A stretch of DNA of 64,000 nt from the NCBI RefSeq assembly GCF_029338575.1, contig NZ_CP119993.1:186001-250000 (forward strand), in the 5' to 3' direction. This DNA is from Halomarina halobia. Lineage in GTDB: Archaea; Halobacteriota; Halobacteria; Halobacteriales; Haloarculaceae. The translations under genes and the position numbers were made by a program. The notes under the pieces are model-generated. The model had not been told where the DNA came from. It searched no databases and was given only the letters and a program-made list of their open reading frames with translations. Shown piece by piece: positions 8,399 to 17,076 of this stretch (the stretch's first letter is position 1; each line of letters starts with the position of its first letter).

Positions 8399-9613
8399 AT
8401 GGAGTACAACGACTCCGAGACGGGGCGAGAGCTCGGCGAGCGCGCGCGGCGGTTCATGGACGAGGTGGTACTGCCGGTCGAACGCGAGCATCCGGGCGGC
8501 GAGGCGGTCTCCGAGGCGGTCGTCGCCGACCTCCGCGAGGAGGCCCGCGACCGCGGCGTCTACTGCCCGCAGATCGGCGAGGAGTGGGGCGGAATGGGCC
8601 ATGACTTCCGGGACGTCCTGCCGCTGTTCGAACAGGCGGGGCGGTCGCTGCTGGGCGCGCCGGCCATGCGCGTCGCCGCGCCGGACGAGGGGAACATGCA
8701 CACGATCGAACTGGTGGGCACCGAGGAGCAGAAGGAGGAGTACCTGAAGCCGCTGGTCGCCGGCGACATCGTCTCGGCGTTCTCGATGACCGAACCGCGC
8801 GACGGCGCGGGGTCGGACCCGAAGATGATGCGGACGAGGGCGGAGCGCGACGGCGACGAGTGGGTGATCGACGGCCACAAGTGGTGGACCACTCAGGGGA
8901 GCGAGGCCGACGTGCTGATCGTCATGGCGCGCACCGACATGGACGCCCACCCCTACGCCGGTACGTCGCTCTTTCTCGTCCCCGCCGACGCCGACGGCGT
9001 CGAGATCGTCCGCGACATCCCCCACCTCGGGCCGTCGACCGTCCACTCCAGCCACGCCGAGATCGAGTACGACGGCGTGCGCGTCCCCGAATCGGCGCTG
9101 CTGGGGACCGAGAACGAGGGGTTCACGCACGCCCAGCAGCGCCTCGGTCCCGCCCGGCTCACCCACTGCATGCGCTACACCGGGATGGCGACGCGCGCGC
9201 TCGACGTCGCGAAGGCGTACCTCTCGGAGCGCGAGGCGTTCGGCGGGACGCTGGCCGACAAACAGGGTCCTCGGTTCGCCGTCACCGAGGCGGAGATACG
9301 GCTGCACGCCGCCGGGACGATGGTCCGGGACGCGGCGACGAAGATCGCCCGCGGGGAGACCGCCCGCCACGAGGTGTCCGCCTGCAAGGTGTTCACGGCG
9401 AACGTCACGCAGGACGCCGTCGACACCGCGCTCCAGCTCTGCGGGGGAAGCGGGATGTCGAACGACCTCCCCATCGCAGACTTCTACGCCTCGGTCAGGT
9501 CGTTCCGCATCGTCGACGGGGCCGACGAGGTCCACAAGCGCACGCTCGCCCGGGAGTCCTTCGAGAACGTCGACGCGGCCGAACTCGAGTCGCTCCCCCG
9601 GTTCGGGGAGTGA
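8399..9613 (+). CDS. Acyl-CoA dehydrogenase of the ACAD10/11 (LvaC) type
   Basis: A 404-residue flavoprotein. It carries the FAD/substrate motif FSMTEPRDGAGSDP near residue 125 and the helix LGPARLTHCMR, where isovaleryl-type enzymes have a glutamate. The C-terminal segment IVDGADEVHKRTLARE has Asp in place of the Glu of the common YEGT motif. 'LGPxRxxHCMR' together with 'DGxDEVH' is the pattern I know from ACAD10/ACAD11, which remove phosphate from 4-phosphoacyl-CoA and isomerise it to ordinary beta-oxidation intermediates. The adjacent divergent APH-fold kinase is the expected partner. The start at 8399 is the first ATG consistent with the TATA-like element; the protein length matches the dehydrogenase part of the fusion. 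Confidence 0.9.
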   Translation: MEYNDSETGRELGERARRFMDEVVLPVEREHPGGEAVSEAVVADLREEARDRGVYCPQIGEEWGGMGHDFRDVLPLFEQAGRSLLGAPAMRVAAPDEGNMHTIELVGTEEQKEEYLKPLVAGDIVSAFSMTEPRDGAGSDPKMMRTRAERDGDEWVIDGHKWWTTQGSEADVLIVMARTDMDAHPYAGTSLFLVPADADGVEIVRDIPHLGPSTVHSSHAEIEYDGVRVPESALLGTENEGFTHAQQRLGPARLTHCMRYTGMATRALDVAKAYLSEREAFGGTLADKQGPRFAVTEAEIRLHAAGTMVRDAATKIARGETARHEVSACKVFTANVTQDAVDTALQLCGGSGMSNDLPIADFYASVRSFRIVDGADEVHKRTLARESFENVDAAELESLPRFGE

Positions 9614-9726
9614 GCGTCGGCGTCGCCGGAACGGACGGGGCGGTTCGCCCGGTCGCTCGCGCGAGTTTCCCGACGGAGACGTCGTGGACGCCGATCCCGA
9701 ACTGGGGCGAGACCCGCCCCCGAGCG

Positions 9727-10719
9727 TCACGCGCGGTCCGCGGTCGGGATCGTCGCCGTGACGTCCCCGAGCAGGACCGTCTGTCCCGTCTGGCGCGTCG
9801 CGGTGAGTTCGGCGGTCACCTCCGGCGCGTCGACGCCGGTCACCTCCCCGGTCACGGTCAGCGTGTCACCCGGCCAGGCGCGGGCGGTGAACCGGGTCCG
9901 GAACCGTCGGATCGCGGCGACCCCGAACCAGTCGGTGACGAGGTGGCCGGCGTAGCCGGCCACGAGCATCCCCTGGCCGAAGACGCTTCGGTTTCCGAGC
10001 GCCCGCGTGTACCGCTCGTCGTAGTGGATGGGGTTGAAGTCGCCGCTCGCCCCGGCGTACCGGACGAAGTCCTGCGGCACCAGCTCCTCCACGATGACCG
10101 TCGGGCCGGCGTCGCCGACCGCGACGTCGGCGACCGAGTCGACCGGCTCGAATCCGGCGACCGGCTGCCGGACGCTGGCCCCGTCGGGAGTCGCGTCTCG
10201 ATCGATCGGGTCGGGGTCCCGATCGCTCTCCGCCACCGGGCCGTCGGTCTCGATGAGCGTCTCCCGCTCGGTGACGACCGGCGCGCCGCCCGCGTCGACG
10301 TACTCGGTCTCCAGGACGGCGAACGTCATGGTTCCGCCCTGTCGGCCCTCCCGCTCGTACGCGTCGGTCAGCGTCGTCGTCGCCGAGAGCGTGTCGCCGA
10401 CGTACACCGGTCGCGCGAACTCGTAGGCCTGTTCGCCGTGGAGTTCGTACCGGATGTCGAACCCGAGGTCGAACCCGAGCCGACCGACGCCGTCGGGCCG
10501 GTACCGCGGGAACATCGACGACCGGGTGAACGTGGGCGGGGCAGGTCGGCGTTCGAACCCGCGGTCGGCCGCCGCCTCCGGGTCGCGGAACACGGGATCG
10601 TCGTCGCCGACCGCGGCCGCGAACTCGGCGACCTTACCGCCCTCGACGGTGAACCCCTCGACCGACTCGACGGTGGCGCCCACCCGTGACTCCAGCCGGT
10701 CGAGCGTCCGGTTCGACAT
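9727..10719 (-). CDS. MaoC-like double-hotdog dehydratase/hydratase
   Basis: A 330-residue protein with two hotdog domains. The N-terminal one (about 1-150) resembles FAS1-type dehydratase domains and lacks a clear active site. The C-terminal one carries the hydratase-2 motif YAGASGDFNPIHYDERY with the catalytic Asp and His, near residue 225. Such two-domain proteins hydrate enoyl-CoA with R stereochemistry, including bulky branched or ring-bearing acyl groups. It follows the quinone-oxidoreductase-like gene with a three-base gap and so belongs to the same minus-strand operon. The natural acyl substrate is not known. Confidence 0.85.
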   Translation of the reverse strand: MSNRTLDRLESRVGATVESVEGFTVEGGKVAEFAAAVGDDDPVFRDPEAAADRGFERRPAPPTFTRSSMFPRYRPDGVGRLGFDLGFDIRYELHGEQAYEFARPVYVGDTLSATTTLTDAYEREGRQGGTMTFAVLETEYVDAGGAPVVTERETLIETDGPVAESDRDPDPIDRDATPDGASVRQPVAGFEPVDSVADVAVGDAGPTVIVEELVPQDFVRYAGASGDFNPIHYDERYTRALGNRSVFGQGMLVAGYAGHLVTDWFGVAAIRRFRTRFTARAWPGDTLTVTGEVTGVDAPEVTAELTATRQTGQTVLLGDVTATIPTADRA

Positions 10720-10722
10720 CGG

Positions 10723-11745
10723 CTACGGCCTCACGACGATCTTCCCGAAGCCGTCGCCCCTCGACAGTCGCTCGTGGGCCGCGGGTATCTCCTCCAGCGA
10801 GATGACCGAATCGACGACCGGTTCGACGTCGCCGTCGAAGAACGCCCCGAGCACGTCCTCGAACTCGCCCATCGTCGCGCCGGTCGCCCCGATCACCTCG
10901 AGTTGCTTCCAGAACACGTGGTGGAGCATCCCCTGATCGGCATCGCCGGTCGTCGCGCCGACGGTGACCAGTCGGCCGCCGCGGGCCAGGCTCCGCACCG
11001 CCTGCTCGTAGGTCTCGCCGCCGACCGACTCGAAGACGACGTCGACGCCGCGACGGCCGGTGAGGTCCGCGACCGCGTCGTCGATGGCCGTCTCGGTGTA
11101 GTCGACGACGCGCTCCGCGCCGAGGTCGCGGAGCCGTTCGGCCTTCTCCGCCGAGGAACTGGCGGCGTAGACCGTCGCCCCCGCGTGCGCGGCGATCTGG
11201 ACGGCGGCGTGGCCGACGCCGCCGCTCGCTCCGAGGACGAGCACCTCGTCGCTCGAGCCGACGCCGGCGCGGGTGAGCAGGCCGCGCCACGCGGTCCCGA
11301 AGTTCGAGGGGACCGCGGCCGCCTCCTCGAAGGGGACGTGGTCCGGGAGTTCCACCGCGTGGCGCGCCTCGACGGCGACGTACTCGGCGTGGCCGCCGTC
11401 GCGCTTGACCCCCAGTCCGCCGTAGTCGCGACACATCGTCGTCTCGCCGTCGTTGCAGAACTCGCACCCGCCGCAGTAGGTCGTGTTCCAGTAGAGCACG
11501 ACGCGGTCGCCGGGCGCGAGGTCGTCGACGTCCGCACCGACCTCGGCGACCTCGCCGGCGACGTCGATCCCGGTGACGATGGGCGGATCGCCCTCGTAGC
11601 CGCGTCGTATCCAGACGTCCGTGTGGTTGACCGCGCTGGCTCGCACCTCGATCAGGACGTCGTCGCTCCCGACCTCCGGGTCGGGTACGTCCCGCACCGC
11701 GATGACGTCCGGACCGCCGGTTTCCGGTATGACTGAGGCTCGCAT
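10723..11745 (-). CDS. Zinc-binding MDR dehydrogenase, quinone-oxidoreductase-like
   Basis: A 340-residue MDR protein. The structural zinc site YCGGCEFCNDGETTMC is complete. The catalytic zinc Cys position reads AVNHTDVW and the GHE position reads GIDVAG, so only structural zinc is expected. The Rossmann motif LGASGGVGHAAVQIA is near residue 165. It probably reduces or oxidises an enone or alcohol with NADPH. The start MRASVIPETGG at 11745 is chosen because residues further upstream are arginine-rich and unlike the family. It is the first gene of an operon with the MaoC protein, and paralogous in layout to the 249-1265 gene. Confidence 0.88.
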   Translation of the reverse strand: MRASVIPETGGPDVIAVRDVPDPEVGSDDVLIEVRASAVNHTDVWIRRGYEGDPPIVTGIDVAGEVAEVGADVDDLAPGDRVVLYWNTTYCGGCEFCNDGETTMCRDYGGLGVKRDGGHAEYVAVEARHAVELPDHVPFEEAAAVPSNFGTAWRGLLTRAGVGSSDEVLVLGASGGVGHAAVQIAAHAGATVYAASSSAEKAERLRDLGAERVVDYTETAIDDAVADLTGRRGVDVVFESVGGETYEQAVRSLARGGRLVTVGATTGDADQGMLHHVFWKQLEVIGATGATMGEFEDVLGAFFDGDVEPVVDSVISLEEIPAAHERLSRGDGFGKIVVRP

Positions 11746-11776
11746 GGCGAAGTGGACGATGATTCTCGGACGGACA

Positions 11777-11785
11777 CTTATACTT
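11777..11785 (-). promoter_or_regulatory. TATA box for the 11745-9727 operon
   Basis: On the minus strand AAGTATAAG, about 36 bases before the ATG at 11745, leaving room for a leader of roughly ten bases. Confidence 0.4.
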
Positions 11786-11882
11786 TTTCGGCGGAGCGGG
11801 TCGGAGGTGGGCGGACCACCGACGCGTCCCCGTCGCGGAAGGACGTCGCCGCGAACCGGCGGCCGGCGACCCCACCGCAAGT

Positions 11883-11890
11883 TGTATAGT
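11883..11890 (+). promoter_or_regulatory. TATA box for the 11913 CoA ligase
   Basis: TGTATAGT, centred 27 bases before the ATG at 11913; divergent from the 11745 promoter with about 100 bases between them. Confidence 0.45.
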
Positions 11891-11912
11891 TCCGCTCGCT
11901 ATCTGGTGGCAC

Positions 11913-13589
11913 ATGCTGGAGGAGACCCGGATAGACGCGTACCACTTCTACGAGCGGGAGTGGGACAGCTACGACGAGTTGCTCGACGCCTTCGAGTGGG
12001 AGGTCCCCGAGTCGTTCAACATGGCGACGTACGTCTGCGATCGCTGGGCCGAGGAGGGCGAGCGGGTCGCCGTCTACGCCGACGACGGTGACGGGGGGCG
12101 AGAGACCTACACGTTCTCGGAGCTCCGGGACGCGGCGAACGCCGTCGCGAACTACCTCCGGCGGCGGGGCGTCGAACGCGGCGACCGCGTGGGGATAAAC
12201 GCGCGACAGCGGCCGGAGACGGTCCTCGCGCACCTCGCGTGCTGGAAGCTCGGCGCGGTGTCCGTCCCGCTCAGCACGCTGTTCGGCACCGACGCCGTCC
12301 GGTACCGGCTCGACGACGCGGGGGCGGTCGCGTGCGTCGTCGACGACTCCAACGTCGACACCCTCCGGGCCGTCGCCGGGGAGGTGTCGTCGCTCGAAAC
12401 CGTCGTGACGGTCGGCGCGGCCGCCTCCGGGGACGGCGAGGCGGCGTTCGCCGAGGTCGTCGAGGCGAACTCGTCGGCGTTCGAGACGGTCCGGACGGAC
12501 GCCGAGGACGACGCCATCATCATCTACACCTCGGGCACGACCGGCGACCCGAAGGGCGTCCGCCACGCCCACCGCGTCCTGCTCGGGAACCTCCCCCTGT
12601 TCGTCACCGGGTTCTGTAATCTGGAGCTCCGCGACACCGACGTGTTCTGGACGCCCTCCGAGTGGGCCTGGGTCGCCACCCTGTTCGACGTGGTGTTCCC
12701 CGGCCTGTTCTACGGTCGGCCCGTCGTCGCCTACACGGCCGACGAGACCTTCGACCCGGCGACGGCGATGGACGTCATCGAGCGGTACGACGTGACCAAC
12801 TACTTCGCCCCGCCGACGGCGCTGCGGATGATGGAGCAACTGGAGGACCCGGGTCGGTGGGACGTCTCCAGCATCCGGTGCGTCCCGAGCGGCGGCGAGT
12901 CGCTCGGTCAGAGCATCGTCGACTGGGCGCAGGACGTCTTCGAGGGCGCGGCCGTCCACGAGGCGTACGGGCAGACGGAGGCGAACATGATCGTCGGCGA
13001 CTGCACGGCGCTCGTCGAATCGCGGGCGGAGAAGATCGGTCGTCGCGCACCCGGCCACGAGATCGCCATCGTCGATCCCGAGACGGCGGAACCGACCGTC
13101 GAGCCGGGTGAGATCGGCGAAATCGCCGTTCGGTTCGAGGGCAACCCGGTCTGCTTCAAGGAGTACTGGAACAAGCCGGAGAAGACGGACGCGAAGGTCA
13201 GAAACGGGTGGCTCCTCACCGAGGACCTCGGTACCCTTGACGAGGACGGCTACCTGGAGTTCACCTCCCGGAAGGACACCGTCATCATCAGCGCGGGCTA
13301 CCGGATCGGGCCGGTCGAGATCGAGGAGGCGCTCGCGGCCCATCCGGCCGTCGCCGACGCCGGCGTGATCGGCGTGCCCGACGAGGAGCGCGGGGAGGTG
13401 CCGAAGGCGTTCGTCGTCCTCGCTGCCGGGTACGACCCGAGTTCGGACCTCGAATCGGCGCTCAAGCGGGACGTCAGGGATCGCCTGGCCGAGTACGAGT
13501 ACCCCCGCGAGATCGAGTTCATCGAGGACCTGCCGAAGACCAGTTCCGGGAAGGTCCGCCGGACGTCGCTCGAAGCGCGCGAGGAGTGA
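11913..13589 (+). CDS. Acyl-CoA synthetase (AMP-forming, acetyl/medium-chain type)
   Basis: A 558-residue ANL enzyme with intact motifs: the A3 loop IIIYTSGTTGDPKGVRHAHR near residue 205, A5 YGQTEAN near 350, the TED variant of TGD in WLLTEDLG, and the catalytic lysine motif LPKTSSGKVRR near the C-terminus. The N-terminal FYEREWDSYDELLDAFEWE is typical of the medium-chain/acetyl-CoA synthetase subgroup, which activates short, branched or aromatic acids. It is transcribed alone, just before the ABC importer whose binding protein starts 155 bases downstream; uptake followed by activation is a natural pairing. Substrate not determined. Confidence 0.9.
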   Translation: MLEETRIDAYHFYEREWDSYDELLDAFEWEVPESFNMATYVCDRWAEEGERVAVYADDGDGGRETYTFSELRDAANAVANYLRRRGVERGDRVGINARQRPETVLAHLACWKLGAVSVPLSTLFGTDAVRYRLDDAGAVACVVDDSNVDTLRAVAGEVSSLETVVTVGAAASGDGEAAFAEVVEANSSAFETVRTDAEDDAIIIYTSGTTGDPKGVRHAHRVLLGNLPLFVTGFCNLELRDTDVFWTPSEWAWVATLFDVVFPGLFYGRPVVAYTADETFDPATAMDVIERYDVTNYFAPPTALRMMEQLEDPGRWDVSSIRCVPSGGESLGQSIVDWAQDVFEGAAVHEAYGQTEANMIVGDCTALVESRAEKIGRRAPGHEIAIVDPETAEPTVEPGEIGEIAVRFEGNPVCFKEYWNKPEKTDAKVRNGWLLTEDLGTLDEDGYLEFTSRKDTVIISAGYRIGPVEIEEALAAHPAVADAGVIGVPDEERGEVPKAFVVLAAGYDPSSDLESALKRDVRDRLAEYEYPREIEFIEDLPKTSSGKVRRTSLEAREE

Positions 13590-13713
13590 TCGGGCGACGC
13601 GGGATACCGCCCGGTGAGACGTTTCGAATCATCCGAGTACGGGAGGCCCTGGGAGATCAGTGCCGCTCTACCGGTTTTTCTCTCCCCGTCGAGGGTCCGG
13701 GACAAGGGGAATA

Positions 13714-13722
13714 GTTATTAAC
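13714..13722 (+). promoter_or_regulatory. TATA box / palindrome before the first ABC importer
   Basis: GTTATTAAC is a perfect 9-base palindrome that includes a TATA-like core centred 27 bases before the ATG at 13745. It could serve both as promoter and as regulator site. Confidence 0.45.
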
Positions 13723-13744
13723 GATACTTACATACGGTTGGTCC

Positions 13745-15106
13745 ATGCGGCCACCCCTCAAGCCGGACGGAGACATCGTACAGCGCGGAATCCCCCCCGT
13801 CGACCCCCACCTCGACCGGCGGACGTTCCTGAAGGGGGCCGGCGCCGCGACGATCGCGGCGTCGATGGCGGGCTGCTCGAACCCGGCGGCGGACGGCGGC
13901 GGTGGCGGTGGCGGCGGTGGCGGCGAGATTCCCAGCGAACCGCTTCGGATGGCGTGCGTGGGGTTCACCTCCGGGCCGGCGGCGGTGTTCGGCACGCCGA
14001 TGATGCAGGCCGCCCGAATGATCGTCGACAAGATCAACGACAACGGCGGTATCCTCGGCGAGCGGACGATCGAGATGGAGGAGTACGACGAGAACAACGA
14101 GAACATCTCACAGCAGTACCGCCAGCTCGCCACCCAGGAGAACTACGACATCATCATCGGATACATCTCCAGCGCGAACGCCCTCACGGTTGGGCCGATC
14201 GCCGAGGAACTCGGCCAGCCGACGATCATCTGGGACACGGGGACGACGGAGCTGTTCGACAACGCGATCACCGACCCGAAGTACGTGTTCCGGACGTGCG
14301 CCAGCAGTTCGACCGACGCGGTCGGCGCGGCGTTGGTCCTGAAGAACGCGCTCCCGGACGTCGAGACCGTCGCGGGCGTCAACCAGGACTACGCCTACGG
14401 GCGGAACAACTGGAACCTGTTCAGGAAGGCCATCGATGCGTTCAGCATCGACGTCGAGGTCGTCGAGTCGCGGTTCACGCCGTTCCCCAACGAGGACTTC
14501 AGCTCGACCATCAGCGCCCTCAACGACAGCAACCCCGACTACCTCTTCTCCAGCCTCTGGGGCGGTGACCTGGTGAACTTCATGACGCAGGCCAACGGTC
14601 GGGGGCTGTTCGACGACACGCTGCCCTGCTTCAGCGGCGGGACGCACGTGTTCGCCGACGCGCCGAAGCAGGTCCCCGACGGCCTCCTCTTCGGGGCCCG
14701 TGGTCCCCACTTCCCCTACGGGGTCCTGGGGTGGAACTCGCTCCACGAGGAGTTCGTCACGAGTTTCGAGGAGCGGTACGACGCGTCGCCGTACGCGCAC
14801 GGTGCCTTCCACGCCTGGCAGGCGCTGCACGGCTACGTCCACGCCGTCGAGCGGGCGTACAACCTCAGCGGGGAGTACCCCGGCCCCGAGGCGTGGATCC
14901 AGTCGATGGAGGGTATCGGCTTCGACACCGCGAGCGGCTTCCTCAGCATTCCCCGAGGGAGCCACAACGCGGTCGAACCGTCGTTCTGGGGGTTCTCGGA
15001 CACCAGCAGCGAGAACATCTCGCTGCGGGACCCCGTCTGGATCGCCAAGGAAGAGGTGAACCCGCCCGTCAACAAGACCACCGGCGAGTGGCTCGACAGC
15101 ATCTGA
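13745..15106 (+). CDS. ABC transporter substrate-binding lipoprotein (HAAT/LivJ type)
   Basis: A 453-residue extracellular receptor. A Tat motif RRTFLKG at residues 25-31 precedes a hydrophobic stretch and the lipobox MAGC with Cys44. A glycine run follows, encoded by GGN repeats around 13905-13924. The mature part is the Peripla_BP_6 fold (RMACVGFTSGPAAVFG, DNGGILGERTIEMEEYDENN). The family binds branched-chain amino acids, amides, urea or small carboxylates; no ligand can be assigned. It is the first gene of a five-gene operon with two permeases and two ATPases (spacing 9 bases, then overlaps). Confidence 0.92.
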   Translation: MRPPLKPDGDIVQRGIPPVDPHLDRRTFLKGAGAATIAASMAGCSNPAADGGGGGGGGGGEIPSEPLRMACVGFTSGPAAVFGTPMMQAARMIVDKINDNGGILGERTIEMEEYDENNENISQQYRQLATQENYDIIIGYISSANALTVGPIAEELGQPTIIWDTGTTELFDNAITDPKYVFRTCASSSTDAVGAALVLKNALPDVETVAGVNQDYAYGRNNWNLFRKAIDAFSIDVEVVESRFTPFPNEDFSSTISALNDSNPDYLFSSLWGGDLVNFMTQANGRGLFDDTLPCFSGGTHVFADAPKQVPDGLLFGARGPHFPYGVLGWNSLHEEFVTSFEERYDASPYAHGAFHAWQALHGYVHAVERAYNLSGEYPGPEAWIQSMEGIGFDTASGFLSIPRGSHNAVEPSFWGFSDTSSENISLRDPVWIAKEEVNPPVNKTTGEWLDSI

Positions 15107-15115
15107 CCAGCGACG

Positions 15116-16039
15116 ATGCCCATAGACCTACTCACCCAGCAGGTGCCGCTCGTCCTGAACGCGCTGTTCCTGGCGTCGGTGCTGTTCCTGCTCGGGACCG
15201 GCCTCTCGATAATCTACGGGATGCTCAACTTCCTGAACCTCGCGCACGCCGCGTTCCTAGTCCTCGGGGCCTACGTGTCCGCGACGGTCATCACGCGGGT
15301 GGTCACCGCGCTCGGCGGGTCGGTCGGGAGCGGCGTCCTGTTCGTCGTGCTCCTCGTCGGGTTGCTCCTCGTCGTGCCGGCGGTCGTCTCGATCGTCGGG
15401 CTCGCGATGGAACGGACGATGTTCCGGCCGATATACGGGCTCGAGGACGACTACCAGCTGCTGGCGACGTTCGGCGTCATCCTGATGATGGAAGACGGGA
15501 TGAAGTTCATCTGGGGCGGACAGCCGGTGACCGCGACCGCACCGTCCAACCTCCTCGGCGGCGTCACGCTGTTCGGCTCCCGCTACCCGCTGTGGACGCT
15601 GTTCGCCACGGGCGTTACCGCCGTGATCGCCGTCACCCTCTATTACTTCTTCGAGGGGACGCGCCTGGGCAAGATCACGCTGGCGATGGCCGAGGACGCG
15701 GAGATCGTGGGCGTCACCGGCATCGACACGCGGTCGGTCCACCTCAAGGTGTACGTCATCGGCGTCGCGCTGGCGGGGCTGGGCGGGGCGCTGTACCTGC
15801 CGAACGCGTCGATGACGACCGGGCTCTCGCTCCAGTTCGTCATTCTGGCGTTTGCGGTGCTGGTCATCGGCGGACTCGGTAGCCTGAAGGGGGCGATCGC
15901 CGCCTCCCTGCTCATCGGCTTCATGCGGTCGTTCGGCACCTACTACGTTCCGCAGTTGGCGCTCGCGATCGTGTTCCTGCTGATGGCCGCCGTGATGCTG
16001 ATCAAACCGACCGGTCTATTCGGAGACATCAAAGCATGA
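15116..16039 (+). CDS. livH: Branched-chain amino acid-type ABC permease (LivH)
   Basis: A 307-residue integral membrane protein with about eight hydrophobic segments. The LivH signature near residue 20-40 reads GTGLSIIYGMLNFLNLAHAAF, and the cytoplasmic coupling loop includes GVTGIDTRSVHLKVYVIG. It forms the import channel with the LivM-type protein encoded next, whose ATG overlaps this stop by four bases. Symbol is by family, not by proven substrate. Confidence 0.9.
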   Translation: MPIDLLTQQVPLVLNALFLASVLFLLGTGLSIIYGMLNFLNLAHAAFLVLGAYVSATVITRVVTALGGSVGSGVLFVVLLVGLLLVVPAVVSIVGLAMERTMFRPIYGLEDDYQLLATFGVILMMEDGMKFIWGGQPVTATAPSNLLGGVTLFGSRYPLWTLFATGVTAVIAVTLYYFFEGTRLGKITLAMAEDAEIVGVTGIDTRSVHLKVYVIGVALAGLGGALYLPNASMTTGLSLQFVILAFAVLVIGGLGSLKGAIAASLLIGFMRSFGTYYVPQLALAIVFLLMAAVMLIKPTGLFGDIKA

Positions 16040-17076
16040 GTCAGGACACTGACGTCGGGATTGCAGGTACCGTTCGGGAGGGCTTCACGACCCCGTCGGG
16101 TCTCGCGACCGCCGGGCTCGTCGTGCTCGCGCTGGGGCTGCCGTACCTCCCCGGCACCGGGCAGTTCGAGGTCTTCCTGACGGCGCAGATCCTCGCGTTC
16201 GCGATCGCCGCGGTCGCGTTCAACGTGCTGCTCGGGTACACCGGACTGCTGTCGTTCGGTCACGCCGCGTTCTTCGGCGGATCGGCGTACGCGATCGGTC
16301 TGGTCCTCCGGTACACGGAGGTCCGCGAGCTGTTCGTGCTGCTCCCGATCGGGATCCTCGCGGCGGCCGTCCTCGCGGTCGTCATCGGGTACATCTCGGT
16401 CAGGCACACCGAGGTGTACTACGCGCTGTTGATGCTCGCGCTGAGCTTCCTCCTGTACGTCGTCACGGTGAAGCTGTACACCTACACCGGCGGCACGGAC
16501 GGGGTTCCGATCTCGTCGCCGACCGTGGCCGGCATCGACTACGTCGCGGTCTGGGGCTACAGCGGCTACCTCCAGGGCGTCCTCTACTACGTCATCCTCC
16601 TGTCGTTCCTCGTTTCGATAGCGCTGATGTGGGTGTTCATGAACTCCCCGTTCGGGCTGACGCTCAAGACGATCCGCGACAGCCCCGAACGCGCCCGTGC
16701 CATCGGGATCCCCGTCGTGCGGTACCGCTGGTACGCGACGATCGTCTCGGGCGTCTTCACCGGGGTCAGCGGCGCGATGTACGCCTTCCTCAACAGCCAC
16801 GTCACGCCGGGCACCGTCCTCCACTGGTCGCGGTCCGGCGAACTGGCGTTCATGACCGTCCTCGGCGGCGTGGGGTCCTTCTTCGGGCCGATCGCCGGCG
16901 CGGGGGCGTTCATCCTCATCCGTTCGGAGGCCCAGCAGTTCACCGAGTACTGGCACTTCGTGATGGGGCTGGTCCTGTTTCTCATCGTCGTGTTCGAGCC
17001 CGAGGGCGTGGCGGGGATCGCCAGACGGGTACACGGGAAGGCGAGCGAACTGATCGAGGGGAGGCGACGGGAATGA
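16036..17076 (+). CDS. livM: Branched-chain amino acid-type ABC permease (LivM)
   Basis: A 346-residue membrane protein, second channel subunit. Characteristic LivM text includes NVLLGYTGLLSFGHAAFFGG near residue 65 and the coupling loop TIRDSPERARAIGIPVVRYR. It overlaps the LivH stop and the LivG start by four bases each, so translation is probably coupled. Confidence 0.9.
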   Translation: MSQDTDVGIAGTVREGFTTPSGLATAGLVVLALGLPYLPGTGQFEVFLTAQILAFAIAAVAFNVLLGYTGLLSFGHAAFFGGSAYAIGLVLRYTEVRELFVLLPIGILAAAVLAVVIGYISVRHTEVYYALLMLALSFLLYVVTVKLYTYTGGTDGVPISSPTVAGIDYVAVWGYSGYLQGVLYYVILLSFLVSIALMWVFMNSPFGLTLKTIRDSPERARAIGIPVVRYRWYATIVSGVFTGVSGAMYAFLNSHVTPGTVLHWSRSGELAFMTVLGGVGSFFGPIAGAGAFILIRSEAQQFTEYWHFVMGLVLFLIVVFEPEGVAGIARRVHGKASELIEGRRRE

